A stretch of DNA of 64,000 nucleotides from Ottowia sp. (GTDB lineage Bacteria; Pseudomonadota; Gammaproteobacteria; Burkholderiales; Burkholderiaceae_C), in assembly GCF_016703145.1 (NCBI RefSeq), contig NZ_JADJCO010000002.1:372001-436000 (forward strand), written 5' to 3'. Every line of letters begins with the position of its first letter. Position 1 is the first letter of the stretch. The translations under genes and the position numbers were made by a program. Shown piece by piece: positions 33,978 through 43,281 of this stretch. A model generated the notes under the pieces. That model was not told where the DNA came from, did no database searches, and saw nothing but the letters and a program-made list of their open reading frames with translations.

Positions 33978-34017
33978 CCGCCGCGTGAACCGGCGGCGCC
34001 CCGCGGGGGGCGCCGCC
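33978..34017 (+). other. Overlapping hairpins between the alcohol and aldehyde dehydrogenase genes
   Basis: A perfect 11-bp stem with a 4-nt loop (33992-34002 with 34007-34017) overlaps an upstream 6-bp stem (CCGCCG 33978-33983 with CGGCGG 33991-33996), so the two cannot form together. No T-run follows. It may tune expression of the downstream gene or stabilise the mRNA. Confidence 0.5.
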
Positions 34018-34050
34018 CATCCGCTGCATCGCAACCAAGGAGACAAGCGC

Positions 34051-35484
34051 ATGAAAGACCATCTGCAGTTCTACATCGACGGCCAATGGGTGGACCCCGC
34101 CCAGTCCCGCACGCTGGAGGTCATCAACCCCTCCACCGAGGAGGCCATCGCCCGCATCAGCATGGGTTCGGCCGCCGACGTCGACAAGGCCGTGGCCGCC
34201 GCCCGGCGCGCCTTCGAGACCTTCTCGCAAACCACCCGCGAGGAACGCCTGGCGCTGCTGGGCAAGGTGCTGGAGGTCTACCAGAAGCGCTACGGCGACA
34301 TCGTCGTGGCCGTCTCGCAGGAGATGGGCGCGCCGCTGTGGCTGTCCAAGGCCGCGCAGGCCGCCATGGGCGTGGCCCACCTGGCCACCACCATCGAGGT
34401 GCTCAAGAACTTCCCCTTCGAGCAGGTGCACGGCACCACCGGCATCGTGCATGAGCCGGTGGGCGTGGTCGGCATGATCACGCCCTGGAACTGGCCCATC
34501 AACCAGATCATGTGCAAGGTGGCGCCCGCCCTGGCGGCCGGCTGCACCATGGTGCTCAAGCCCTCCGAGGTGGCGCCGCTCAACGCCATGCTGGTGGCCG
34601 AGGTGCTGCACGAGGCCGGCGTGCCGCCCGGCGTGTTCAACCTGGTCAACGGCGACGGGCCGGGCGTGGGCGAGGCCATGTCCATCCACCCCGGCATCGA
34701 CATGATGACCTTCACCGGCTCCACCCGCGCCGGCATCGCCGTCGCCAAGGCCGCGGCCGACACCGTCAAGCGCGTGGCGCAGGAGCTGGGCGGCAAGTCC
34801 GCCAACATCGTGCTGGACGACGCCGACCTGGAAAAGGCCGTCACCCAGGGCGTGCAGGCCATCATGATGAACTCCGGCCAGAGCTGCAACGCGCCCACCC
34901 GCATGTTCGTGCCGCGCGCGCTGCACGCGCGCGCCATGGCCGCCGCCAAGGCCACCGCCGAATCGATCAAGGTGGCCGACGCGTCCGCCGAGGGCATGCA
35001 CATGGGCCCGGTGGTGAGCGAGCTGCAATTCAACAAAATCCAGGGCCTGATCCAGAAAGGCATCGACGAAGGCGCCACGCTGGTGGCCGGCGGCACCGGC
35101 CGGCCGGACGGACTGGACAAGGGCTACTTCGTCAAGCCCACCGTGTTCGCCGACGTGCGCAACGACATGACCATCGCGCGCGAGGAGATCTTCGGCCCGG
35201 TGCTGGTCATGATCCCCTACGACACGGAGGAGGACGCCATCCGCATGGCCAACGACACGCCCTACGGCCTGTCGGGCTACGTGCAGTCGGGCAGCCTGGA
35301 GCGCGCGCGCCGCGTGGCCTCGCGCATGCGCACGGGCATGGTGCACCTGAACGGCGCCGGCCCCGACCCGTCCGCGCCCTTCGGCGGCTACAAGCAGTCG
35401 GGCAACGGGCGCGAGTGGGGCGAGCACGGCTTCAAGGACTTCCTCGAAGTCAAGGCGGTGATGGGCTTCCAGCCGTCCGCCTGA
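34051..35484 (+). CDS. NAD(P)-dependent aldehyde dehydrogenase
   Basis: A 477-residue ALDH-superfamily enzyme oxidising an aldehyde to its acid. The catalytic Cys279 is in NSGQSC and the general base Glu245 in QELGGKS, with the usual 34-residue spacing. The cofactor loop reads ITPWNWPINQ and FTGSTRAG. It has no signal peptide and is cytoplasmic. An AAGGAG site precedes the ATG. It lies 104 bp after the PQQ alcohol dehydrogenase, suggesting a two-step alcohol oxidation, although the first step is periplasmic. The substrate is unknown. Confidence 0.94.
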   Translation: MKDHLQFYIDGQWVDPAQSRTLEVINPSTEEAIARISMGSAADVDKAVAAARRAFETFSQTTREERLALLGKVLEVYQKRYGDIVVAVSQEMGAPLWLSKAAQAAMGVAHLATTIEVLKNFPFEQVHGTTGIVHEPVGVVGMITPWNWPINQIMCKVAPALAAGCTMVLKPSEVAPLNAMLVAEVLHEAGVPPGVFNLVNGDGPGVGEAMSIHPGIDMMTFTGSTRAGIAVAKAAADTVKRVAQELGGKSANIVLDDADLEKAVTQGVQAIMMNSGQSCNAPTRMFVPRALHARAMAAAKATAESIKVADASAEGMHMGPVVSELQFNKIQGLIQKGIDEGATLVAGGTGRPDGLDKGYFVKPTVFADVRNDMTIAREEIFGPVLVMIPYDTEEDAIRMANDTPYGLSGYVQSGSLERARRVASRMRTGMVHLNGAGPDPSAPFGGYKQSGNGREWGEHGFKDFLEVKAVMGFQPSA

Positions 35485-35585
35485 ATCCCCGGCCCGGGAT
35501 GGGCCACCCCGGGGCCGCCATCCGGCCTCGGGGCCAGCATCACCGGTGGGGGCACGCGCCAGCCCACCATCGCGGTGATATCGAT

Positions 35586-35650
35586 TGCTATTGATTAGAT
35601 AGCTGTAGGCGCTTGTTCCGCGCGGGCTCAAGGCCAGTTTCGCTATTTTT
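35586..35650 (+). repeat. Dispersed repeat, copy 4
   Basis: TTAGATAGCTGTAGGCGCTT followed by CGCGCGGGCTCAAGGCC and CTATTTTT. It lies between the convergent ends of the aldehyde dehydrogenase and iclR genes. Confidence 0.85.
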
Positions 35651-35675
35651 CCGGTTTCCGCCGGCATCCTCCTCC

Positions 35676-36437
35676 TCAGTGATCGACGTCGCCATGCCGG
35701 GCGAGCGTGGCCGAGGCCAGCGCCGCCGCATCGACCACCAGCCGCGCCAATTGGCGCACGCCCTTCTTGCGGATGCGCTCGGCCGGGCCGGAGATGCCGA
35801 GGGCCGCGATGGCGCGGCCGTTCGCGCTCCGCAGCGGGCTGGCGATGCCCCAGACGCTCGCTCGCCATTCGCCGCGGTTGATGGCAAAGCCCTGGCGGCG
35901 CACGCGTTCCAATTCCAGCGCCAGCGCCGCCGTGTCGGGCGCGGTGCTGGGCGTGTGGGCGTGCAGCGGGCGCACCGCCAGCAGCGATGAGGCGGGCGCC
36001 TCGCGCCAGGCCAGCAGCACCTTGCCGGTGGCCACGCAGTACGCCGGGGCACGCCCGCCGATGACCGAATAGGCGCGCACCGGCTCGGGGCTGTCGAGCT
36101 TGTCGATGTAGATCACCTCGTCGCCGCTCAGCACCGACAGGTGCACGGTCTCGTTGCTCTGCGCCAGCAACTGGCGCATGGCCGGCGCCGCCGCCTCGCG
36201 GAAGTCCAGCCGCCGCAGCGCGCGGGCGCCCAGCTCCCAGATCTTCAGCGACGCGCGGTAGCTGCCGCGCTCGCCCTCCTGCGTCACGTAGCCCAGCTCG
36301 ACCAGCGCCTGCAGCAGCCGGTGCACGTTGCTGCGTCCGAGCTGCAGCGCGTCGGCCAGCTCGCTGATGCCGGCGGCGCCGTCGCGCGCCGACAGCAGCT
36401 CCAGCAGTTGCAGCCCCTTGACGAGGGTGTTGTTCAT
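35676..36437 (-). CDS. IclR-family transcriptional regulator
   Basis: A 253-residue IclR-type regulator. The N-terminal winged helix (VKGLQLLELLSARDGAAGISELADAL; SNVHRLLQALVELGY) is followed by the IclR effector domain (SNETVHLSVLSGDEVIYIDK; YCVATGKVLLA). It is divergent from the CoA-transferase gene with 163 bp between starts, so it probably controls the catabolic genes 36601-44244 in response to a pathway acid. A palindrome just upstream (36456-36467) could be its own operator. Confidence 0.93.
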   Translation of the reverse strand: MNNTLVKGLQLLELLSARDGAAGISELADALQLGRSNVHRLLQALVELGYVTQEGERGSYRASLKIWELGARALRRLDFREAAAPAMRQLLAQSNETVHLSVLSGDEVIYIDKLDSPEPVRAYSVIGGRAPAYCVATGKVLLAWREAPASSLLAVRPLHAHTPSTAPDTAALALELERVRRQGFAINRGEWRASVWGIASPLRSANGRAIAALGISGPAERIRKKGVRQLARLVVDAAALASATLARHGDVDH

Positions 36438-36455
36438 CCGAGGGTCTCCTCATCT

Positions 36456-36467
36456 CGCCGCGCGGCG
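36456..36467. promoter_or_regulatory. Palindrome in the iclR / CoA-transferase divergent region
   Basis: CGCCGCGCGGCG is a perfect 12-bp palindrome 19 bp upstream of the iclR start. Its position suits an autoregulatory operator, but the high GC content makes chance palindromes common. Confidence 0.3.
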
Positions 36468-36600
36468 AAAACCGCGCGATCGCCCGGGCCATTGTTCTGA
36501 AAGGTGGAAAGATAGCGCTGAAATACGGAACCGTCTACCATGCCCCGGCATCGGCGAGGCGCGGCCTTCCGGTCAGATTCCGATCATCGAGACAAACCCC

Positions 36601-37767
36601 ATGAGCACACCCATCGGCCCGTTGTCGGGCGTCAAGGTCGTGGAGTTCTGCCAGGTCGCGGCAGGACCATTCTGCGGCATGCTGCTGGCCGACTACGGCG
36701 CCCAGGTGGTCAAGATCGAGCCGCCCGAGGGCGACACGCTGCGCCAGTGGCCGCCCATCCACGACGGGGATTCGGAGAATTTCGCGTCGCTCAACCGCTC
36801 CAAGCAATCCATCGCCCTGGACCTGAAGAACCCGGCCGACCTCGAACTGGCGCGGCGCTTGGTGCTGGAGGCCGACGTGCTGGTGGAGAACAACCGCGCC
36901 GGCGCCATGGAGCGCCTGGGCCTGGGCTGGCCGTGGTTCCGCGCGCGCAAACCGTCGCTGATCTACTGCTCCATCTCGGCCTACGGGCAGGACGGGCCGC
37001 GCGCGGGCGAGGGCGGGTTCGACCTGACGATGCAGGCGGCCGCCGGCGTGATGAGCGTCACCGGCGAGACCGAGGGCGCGCCGGTGAAGTGCGGCGTGCC
37101 GATCTCGGACTTCACCGCCGGGCTGTACGCGGCCTTCTCCATCGCCGCCGCGCTGGCCCGGCTGCGCGCCGACCCGGCCGGCGCCGGCTGCCACATCGAC
37201 GTGCCCATGTTCGCCACCACGCTGGCGGTGGGCGCGCTGCAGACCAGCGAATACTTCGGCACCGGCCGCAACCCCCGCCGGCTGGGCTCGGCGCACCCGC
37301 GCAACGCGCCGTACCAGGCGTTCCGCTGCGCCGATGGCTGGTTCGCCATCGCCGCCGGCAACCAGAAGCTGTGGCGCGCCGTCTGCGACGTGACCGGCCT
37401 GCCGCACCTGCTGGAGGACGCGCGCTTCGCCACCACGGCGCTGCGGGCCGCGAACCAGGCGGCGCTCAGGGACCTGCTCGAAGCCGCGTTCGCCGCCAGC
37501 GGCGTCGATGACTGGGTCGGCCGCTTCGCCGCCGCGGGCGTGCCGTCGGCGCCGATCAACGGCTTCGCCGAGGCGCTGGCCGATCCGCAGGCGGCGCACC
37601 TGGGGCTGGTGCAACCCATGACGCTGCCACGCGGCCGCGCCACCCGCACCGTGGGCTGCCCCGTGCGCTTCGATGGCGCGGCGCCGGCGGTCGATACGCG
37701 CCCGCCGGCGCTGGACGAGCACGGCGCCGCGCTGCGCGGGCAGACCCCGCTGGAGGCCGTGCGATGA
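36601..37767 (+). CDS. Class III (CaiB/BaiF) acyl-CoA transferase
   Basis: A 388-residue class III CoA-transferase moving CoA between carboxylic acids. The N-terminal LSGVKVVEFCQVAAGPFCGMLLADYGAQVVKIE is the family signature, and the catalytic aspartate is Asp141 in GGFDLTMQA. It probably activates the acid imported by the Bug-type systems downstream. The stop overlaps the cupin dioxygenase gene by 4 bp. A related family member acts on 3-sulfinopropionate in Variovorax, which fits the thiol-dioxygenase neighbour, but substrate cannot be read from sequence. Confidence 0.92.
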   Translation: MSTPIGPLSGVKVVEFCQVAAGPFCGMLLADYGAQVVKIEPPEGDTLRQWPPIHDGDSENFASLNRSKQSIALDLKNPADLELARRLVLEADVLVENNRAGAMERLGLGWPWFRARKPSLIYCSISAYGQDGPRAGEGGFDLTMQAAAGVMSVTGETEGAPVKCGVPISDFTAGLYAAFSIAAALARLRADPAGAGCHIDVPMFATTLAVGALQTSEYFGTGRNPRRLGSAHPRNAPYQAFRCADGWFAIAAGNQKLWRAVCDVTGLPHLLEDARFATTALRAANQAALRDLLEAAFAASGVDDWVGRFAAAGVPSAPINGFAEALADPQAAHLGLVQPMTLPRGRATRTVGCPVRFDGAAPAVDTRPPALDEHGAALRGQTPLEAVR

Positions 37768-38381
37768 GCGCCCCGGCGGACCGCATCGCCCCGCTGCGCG
37801 CCTTCGTCGCCGAGGCCACGCGGCTGGCCGACCGGCGCCTGCCCGAGGCCGGGCACGTGAACGAGGTGCGCGCCCTGCTGGCCCGGCTGATCGCCACCGA
37901 CGGCTGGCTGCCCGAGGCCTGCGCCCAGCCCCATCCCGAGCACTACCAGCAGCACCTGCTGCACTGCGACCCGCTGGAGCGCTTCAGCGTGGTCAGCTTC
38001 GTCTGGGGACCGGGCCAGCGCACGCCGATCCACGACCACCAGGTGTGGGGGCTGATCGGCATGCTGCGCGGCGCCGAGACCGGCCAGCGGTACCACCGCG
38101 ACGCTGGCGGCGCGCTGCGGCTCGACGGACCCGTGGCGCGCCTGGAGCCGGGCGGCATCGAGATGGTGTCGCCCGCCACCGGCGACATCCACCTCGTGGC
38201 CAACGCCTTCGACGACCGCGTCTCGATCAGCATCCACGTCTACGGCGCCAACATCGGCGCGGTGGCGCGGCACGTCTTCGATCCGGTCTCGGGCGCGGCC
38301 AGGCCCTTCGTCTCGGGCTACTCTTCCACGCCGGTGCCCAACCTGTGGGACCGCTCCAGCGAGGTGCGCGCGCGGCTATGA
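37764..38381 (+). CDS. Cysteine-dioxygenase-family thiol dioxygenase (possibly 3-mercaptopropionate)
   Basis: A 205-residue cupin of the cysteine dioxygenase family, which adds O2 to a thiol to give a sulfinic acid using Fe(II). The three iron-ligand histidines are visible: His90 and His92 in PIHDHQ and His143 in DIHLVAN. The block HDHQVWGLIGMLRGAE resembles, from memory, bacterial 3-mercaptopropionate dioxygenases more than mammalian cysteine dioxygenase. It overlaps the CoA-transferase and the next crotonase gene by 4 bp each, so it belongs to the operon. Substrate is inferred only. Confidence 0.82.
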   Translation: MSAPADRIAPLRAFVAEATRLADRRLPEAGHVNEVRALLARLIATDGWLPEACAQPHPEHYQQHLLHCDPLERFSVVSFVWGPGQRTPIHDHQVWGLIGMLRGAETGQRYHRDAGGALRLDGPVARLEPGGIEMVSPATGDIHLVANAFDDRVSISIHVYGANIGAVARHVFDPVSGAARPFVSGYSSTPVPNLWDRSSEVRARL

Positions 38382-39163
38382 ACGGCACCACGGTCCTGCT
38401 GCACCAGGCCAGCGCCGAGGGCGTGGCCACCCTCACGCTGGCCCAGCCCCGGCGCGGCAACGCCCTGTCGGAGGCGTTGGTCGAGCAACTGATGGCGGCG
38501 GTGGACGGCGCCGCGGCCGATGCGTCGGTCCACACGCTGGTGCTGCGCGGCGAGAGCCCGCATTTCTGCACCGGCTTCGACCTGGGCGCCGACACGGACA
38601 CCACCCAGGGCGGCGGCGCCCCCCGCGACGGCCCGCTGCTGTGGCGCTTCGCCCGCATCGAGCAGTTGCTGAGCCTGGTTTGGCACGCGCCGTTGCGCAC
38701 CGTGGCCGTGGCGCAGGGCCGCGCTTGGGGCGCGGGCGCCGACCTGTTCGCCGCCTGCGACCTGCGCTACGCCGCGCCGGGCACCGAATGGCGCTTTCCG
38801 GGCGCCGGTTTCGGCCTGGTGCTGGGCACGCGGCGGCTGGCGCAGGTGGTGGGCTCGCAGGCGGCGCTGGACTGGGTGGGCCACGGCCGCCGCATCGGGT
38901 GCGACGAGGCGCTGGCGCGCGGGTTCGTCACCGCCGTCCTGCCCGGCGCCGACGACGGCGGGCCGGCGCCACCGCCGCCGCTGGCCGTGGACCGTGCCAC
39001 CTACGCGCGCCTGAAGGCCGCGTCGCGCCCGGACCGCCGGGACGCCGATCTCGCGGCCCTGGTGCAGTCGGCCTGCCAACCCGGCCTGGCCGCCCGCGTG
39101 CAGGCCTACCGCAGCCGGCGCCCGGGCGCGCCCAGGCCATCGGGTGAACTATCAGATCAATAG
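38378..39163 (+). CDS. Enoyl-CoA hydratase/isomerase-family protein
   Basis: A 261-residue crotonase-fold protein, translationally coupled to the dioxygenase gene. CTGFDLGADTD and AQGRAWGAGADLFAACDLRYAA give the two oxyanion-hole regions. The second region of classical hydratases carries glutamates, but here the equivalent stretch (FPGAGFGLVLGTRRLAQVVG) lacks a clear pair, so the reaction may differ (isomerase, hydrolase or lyase). The C-terminus is short and proline-rich. It acts on a CoA thioester, probably made by the adjacent transferase. Confidence 0.85.
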   Translation: MNGTTVLLHQASAEGVATLTLAQPRRGNALSEALVEQLMAAVDGAAADASVHTLVLRGESPHFCTGFDLGADTDTTQGGGAPRDGPLLWRFARIEQLLSLVWHAPLRTVAVAQGRAWGAGADLFAACDLRYAAPGTEWRFPGAGFGLVLGTRRLAQVVGSQAALDWVGHGRRIGCDEALARGFVTAVLPGADDGGPAPPPPLAVDRATYARLKAASRPDRRDADLAALVQSACQPGLAARVQAYRSRRPGAPRPSGELSDQ

Positions 39164-39329
39164 CAGGAGACGCAGTATGGACGCTGGCTCATGACCAAAA
39201 TCATTCAAGACACCGCTTCGGGCGCCGACCGGAGCGCATAAGCAAACAAGAAAAGGATCGTTCCCTCCCCGGGCGGCGCTGGTCATCATCGCGCCCCTTC
39301 GATCGCAACCAACGAAAGGCTCGACTTCC

Positions 39330-40304
39330 ATGCAAAAACCTCAACGCCTGCGACTGGCGCTGCCCCTGGTGCTGGCGGCGCCGCAGATCCTGCTGGCGCC
39401 GAGCGCGCGGGCCCAGCAGCCCTGGCCCTCGGCGCCCATCCGCCTGGTGGTGCCGTTCCCGCCCGGTGGCTCGTCCGACATCCTGGGACGGCTGGTCGCC
39501 GAGCACCTGGCCCGGCGGCTGAACGCCAACATCTTCGTCGACAACAAGCCCGGCGGCACGACCCAGATCGGCACCGAGCTGGTCGCCAACGCGCACCCCG
39601 ACGGCCACACGCTGCTGCTGGCCGCCGCCTCCAGCTTCACCACGCTGCCCAACCTGCGCAAGCTGACCTACAGCCTCGACAGCTTCGAGATCATCGGCGG
39701 CGTGGCCGACTACATCGCCGTGATGGCCGTGCGCAAGACGCTGCCGATCGAGAACGTCAAGCAGTTCGTCGACTACGCCAAGCAGAACCCCGGCAAGCTC
39801 GCTTTCGGCTCGGCCGGCGAGGCGTCGGCGGGCCACGTCTACGGGCTGACGCTGGCGCGCGACACCGGCATCCAGGTGCTGCACGTGCCCTTCAAGGGCT
39901 CGGCCGCCGCCGTCAACGCGCTGGTGGCCGGCGAGATCGACTTCATCATCGACGGCGCCATCACCCCCATGGTGAAGGCCGACCGGGTGCGCCCGCTGGC
40001 CACGCTCTACCGCCGGCGCCACCCCGACCTGCCCCAGGTGCCCACGCTCAGCGAGGCCGGGTTCGACATCACCAGCACGCAGGCCTCGGGCTGGGGCCTG
40101 GTGGCGCCCAAGGGCACGCCCGCCGCCATCCTGTCCCGGCTGTCCGGTGCGCTGCACCAGGTGCTGGAGCAGAAGGACGTGCAGGACGCGTTCGCGCGCG
40201 CCAACTCGATCGCGTCCTGGCAGACCCCGGAGGCCCTGCGCAAGGGCCTGGAGAGCGACCTCAGGGTGTACGCCGAGCTGCTGCCCGCCATCGGGATCAA
40301 GTGA
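39330..40304 (+). CDS. Bug/TctC-family tripartite tricarboxylate transport receptor
   Basis: A 324-residue periplasmic solute-binding protein of the Bug (TctC) family, much expanded in Burkholderiales. The signal peptide (about 1-28, ending ARA) is followed by PIRLVVPFPPGGSSDILGR, IFVDNKPGG and IGTELVANAHPDGHTLLL. It binds a small carboxylate. No TctA/TctB membrane genes are nearby, as is usual for orphan Bug genes. Its place between catabolic enzymes suggests that it delivers their substrate. Confidence 0.94.
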   Translation: MQKPQRLRLALPLVLAAPQILLAPSARAQQPWPSAPIRLVVPFPPGGSSDILGRLVAEHLARRLNANIFVDNKPGGTTQIGTELVANAHPDGHTLLLAAASSFTTLPNLRKLTYSLDSFEIIGGVADYIAVMAVRKTLPIENVKQFVDYAKQNPGKLAFGSAGEASAGHVYGLTLARDTGIQVLHVPFKGSAAAVNALVAGEIDFIIDGAITPMVKADRVRPLATLYRRRHPDLPQVPTLSEAGFDITSTQASGWGLVAPKGTPAAILSRLSGALHQVLEQKDVQDAFARANSIASWQTPEALRKGLESDLRVYAELLPAIGIK

Positions 40305-40361
40305 CCCGGACCGCGCCGCCATGGCCCGCTGAATGAACCCCCGCATAGGACCGAGACCGCC

Positions 40362-42479
40362 GTGAACAACCCGCTTCTCCCGCCCTCGCGCACCGTCCGC
40401 GAGATCCTGCACCCCCAGTCCGTCGCCATCGTCGGCGCCTCGGGCGACGAGCAGAAATGGGGTGGCCGCCTGCTGCGCTACATGCTGCTCCACCGTCACG
40501 TCGGGCCGCTGTACCCCATCAACGCGCGCGCCACCGAGCTGATGGGCCTGCCGGCCTACCCCTCGCTGCGCGACTGCCCGGGGCCGGTGGATCTGGCCAT
40601 CCTGCTGGTACCGCGCGACCACGTGCGCGCGGCCGTCGAGGACTGCGTGGCCAAGGGCGTCGGCTGCGCGCTGTGCATCACGGCGGGCTTCGCGGAGACC
40701 GGCCCGCGGGGCCGCGCCGACGAGGAGGAGATCGTGGCCCTCGCGCGCGCCGGCGGCGTGCGCCTGATCGGCCCCAACTGCATGGGCCTGATGAACGCCC
40801 ACCACGGCCTGTGCGCGACCACCGGCGTGGTGATGGGCACCCTCGACAAGCTGCCCGCCGGCGGCATCGGCATGGCCAGCCAGAGCGGCGCGCTGATGGG
40901 CGCGATGATCTCGCGCGGCATCGACATCGGCGCCGGCTTCTCGTCCACCGTGTCGGTCGGCAACCAGGCCGACCTGGACCTGAACGACTTCTTCGAATAC
41001 CTGATCGACGACCCGAAGACCGACGTCATCAGCCTGTACATGGAAGGCGTGAAGGACGCGCCGCGCTTCACCGCGCTGCTGGCCCGCGCCGCCGCCGCCG
41101 GCAAGCCCGTGTGCATCGCCAAATCCGGCCGCAGCGAGGCCGGCGCCAAGGCCGCCGCCTCGCACACCGCCAGCCTGGCCGGCGCCTGGCCCGCCTTCGA
41201 GGCCACCTGCCGCCGCTGGGGCGTGTACCTGTTCGAGACCATCTACGACCTGCTGCAGGGCGCGCTGCTGCTGCAGCGCGGCAAGCGCGCCGCCGGCAAC
41301 GGCGTGGCCATCTTCTCCGGCTCGGGCGGCGGCGGCGCGCTGCTGACCGACGCGCTGGAGGCGCACGGCCTCGTGCTGCCCGAGCTGTCCGACGCCACGC
41401 GGCAGGCGGTGGCCGCCGTGCTGCCGGCCACGCACCGGCAACTGCCGTTCGACTTCGGCATGCTCAACCACGCCGCGCCGCCCGACCCCCAGGTGGCCGG
41501 CGGCTCCATCGGCATCGCGCTGGACCGGGCGATGCGCGATGCGGCCGTGGGCGCCGGCATCCTGCTGCTCACCACCCAGCCGGGGCAGGAGAACGTGGCG
41601 CGGGCCGCCATCGCCGCCGCCGACCGTTCGGCCAAGCCGCTGCTGTTCGTGCAGGGCGCAGGCAACCACGGCGACATCGCGCGCCGCATGCTGCGCGAGG
41701 CCGGGCACGGCTACTTCGACAGCCCGCACGACGCGCTGAAAGTGGCCGCCGTGCTGGCCCACCGGGAAGCGCCCGAGCCGGCCGCGGCGCCGGGCCGGGA
41801 CGCGGCCATTCCGGCCGGCCTGGCGGACGGCTTCCTCACCGAGCCCGATGCGCGCCGCCTCGTCGAGGCCGCCGACATCCCCACCACGGCCTGGCGCTTC
41901 GCCCCCGACGCCGACGTCGCCGTGCAGGCCGGCCGCGCGCTGGGCGGGCCGGTCGCCATCAAGGCGGTCAGCGCGCGCATCGTGCACAAGAGCGACGTCG
42001 GCGGCGTCAAGCTGGGCGTGCAGGGCGACGACGCGGTGCGCGCCGCCTGCGCGCAGATCGCCGAGGCCGCCCGCGCCGCCGGCGTGGACCGGCTCGACGG
42101 CTACCTCGTCACCGAGATGTGGCGCGCCGACGCCGAGCTGATCCTCGGCGTGCAGCACGACCCCGACTTCGGCCCCTTCGTGATGGTCGGCGCCGGCGGC
42201 GTGCTGGTGGAGCTGATGAAGGACGTGCAGCTCGCCCCCGCACCCGTGTCCCACGCGGCGGCGCGCGCCATGCTCGGCCGCCTGCGCAGCCTGCCCTTGC
42301 TGACGGGCTACCGGGGCCGCCCCGCCGTCGACCTGGACGCCATCGCCGACGTCATCGTCCGGCTGGGCGACCTGGCGCTGGCCTCGCGCGGGCGCCTGCG
42401 CGAGCTGGACATCAACCCGCTCTTCGTCGCCGGCCCCCGCGTCGCCGCCGCCGATGCGCGCGCCACCCTGGCTTCTTGA
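40362..42479 (+). CDS. ADP-forming acyl-CoA synthetase, fused alpha-beta type
   Basis: A 705-residue acetate-CoA ligase (ADP-forming)-type protein. An N-terminal CoA-binding Rossmann domain (SVAIVGASGDEQKWGG) and succinyl-CoA-ligase-like domains, including the phosphohistidine His268 in SHTASLAG, are followed by a C-terminal ATP-grasp domain (AIKAVSARIVHKSDVGGVKLG; NPLFVAGP). It interconverts an acyl-CoA and the free acid with ATP synthesis or use. A GTG start at 40362 is used. Large antisense frames over this gene are shadows. Substrate probably the pathway acid. Confidence 0.93.
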   Translation: MNNPLLPPSRTVREILHPQSVAIVGASGDEQKWGGRLLRYMLLHRHVGPLYPINARATELMGLPAYPSLRDCPGPVDLAILLVPRDHVRAAVEDCVAKGVGCALCITAGFAETGPRGRADEEEIVALARAGGVRLIGPNCMGLMNAHHGLCATTGVVMGTLDKLPAGGIGMASQSGALMGAMISRGIDIGAGFSSTVSVGNQADLDLNDFFEYLIDDPKTDVISLYMEGVKDAPRFTALLARAAAAGKPVCIAKSGRSEAGAKAAASHTASLAGAWPAFEATCRRWGVYLFETIYDLLQGALLLQRGKRAAGNGVAIFSGSGGGGALLTDALEAHGLVLPELSDATRQAVAAVLPATHRQLPFDFGMLNHAAPPDPQVAGGSIGIALDRAMRDAAVGAGILLLTTQPGQENVARAAIAAADRSAKPLLFVQGAGNHGDIARRMLREAGHGYFDSPHDALKVAAVLAHREAPEPAAAPGRDAAIPAGLADGFLTEPDARRLVEAADIPTTAWRFAPDADVAVQAGRALGGPVAIKAVSARIVHKSDVGGVKLGVQGDDAVRAACAQIAEAARAAGVDRLDGYLVTEMWRADAELILGVQHDPDFGPFVMVGAGGVLVELMKDVQLAPAPVSHAAARAMLGRLRSLPLLTGYRGRPAVDLDAIADVIVRLGDLALASRGRLRELDINPLFVAGPRVAAADARATLAS

Positions 42480-42511
42480 ACTTTTCAATCGACCCACAGG
42501 AACACCTCTTC

Positions 42512-43252
42512 ATGACCGCCACCACCTACGAATCCCGGGACGGCATCGCGCTGATCACCATCAACCGCGCCGACGCCCGCAACGCCATCAACAACGAGGT
42601 CGTGCGCGGCCTCAGCGAGGCCTGGGCCTGCTTCGCGGCGTCCGCCGACGACCGCGTGGCCGTGCTGGCCGGCGCGGGCGGGCAGGCCTTCTCGGCCGGC
42701 GCCGACCTGCGCGACATGCCCAAGGACATCTGGCGCGCCATGCCCAATTTCTCGGTGCGCTGCGACAAGCCCATCATCTGCGCCGTCACCGGCTTCGCCG
42801 TCGGCGCGGGCTCCACCTTCGTCATGCTGGCCGATTTGGCGGTGGCCGAGGAGCAGGCGCAGTTCCTCTACCCCGAGGCCAAGATCGGCGCCTTCGCCGG
42901 CGTGATGGCGGGCTTTCCGCCGCGCATGCAGTACAAGGCCGGCCTGGAATGGCTGATGACCGGCGACCCGATGAGCGCGCAGCGCGCCTACGAGATCGGG
43001 CTGGTCAACCGCGTCGTGCCCCAGGGCCAGGGCCTGGCCGCCGCGCTGGAGCTGGCGGGCAAGATCGCCGCCAACGCCCCGCTGGTGGTGCAGGCCATGA
43101 AGGCCATCGCGCGCGACACCCTGCCGCTGTCGCCCACCGAGCGCTACTACCCTCAGCGGGCCATGCTGGACGGCATCGCCAACAGCGAGGACATCCAGGA
43201 AGGCGTGGCCTCGTTCAAGGAAAAGCGCCCGCCCAGGTTCACCGGCCGCTGA
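42512..43252 (+). CDS. Enoyl-CoA hydratase
   Basis: A 246-residue crotonase-fold protein. FSAGADLRDMPKD and AVTGFAVGAGSTFVMLADLAVAEE mark the CoA/oxyanion-hole regions, and FLYPEAKIGAFAGVMAG is the region carrying the second catalytic position. It is more typical of the family than the paralogue at 38378-39163. It lies 32 bp after the acyl-CoA synthetase and 29 bp before the second Bug gene, in one operon. Likely hydrates or otherwise processes an unsaturated acyl-CoA intermediate. Confidence 0.9.
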   Translation: MTATTYESRDGIALITINRADARNAINNEVVRGLSEAWACFAASADDRVAVLAGAGGQAFSAGADLRDMPKDIWRAMPNFSVRCDKPIICAVTGFAVGAGSTFVMLADLAVAEEQAQFLYPEAKIGAFAGVMAGFPPRMQYKAGLEWLMTGDPMSAQRAYEIGLVNRVVPQGQGLAAALELAGKIAANAPLVVQAMKAIARDTLPLSPTERYYPQRAMLDGIANSEDIQEGVASFKEKRPPRFTGR

Positions 43253-43281
43253 TCACCCGCATCGCTCAAGGAGTCCGCACC

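Noticed and set aside
39201..42497. Very long minus-strand frame (over 1000 codons)
   Set aside because: It is antisense to two well-supported genes (Bug receptor and ADP-forming synthetase), is rich in Arg, Ala and Gly, and shows no family. High GC makes stop codons rare.
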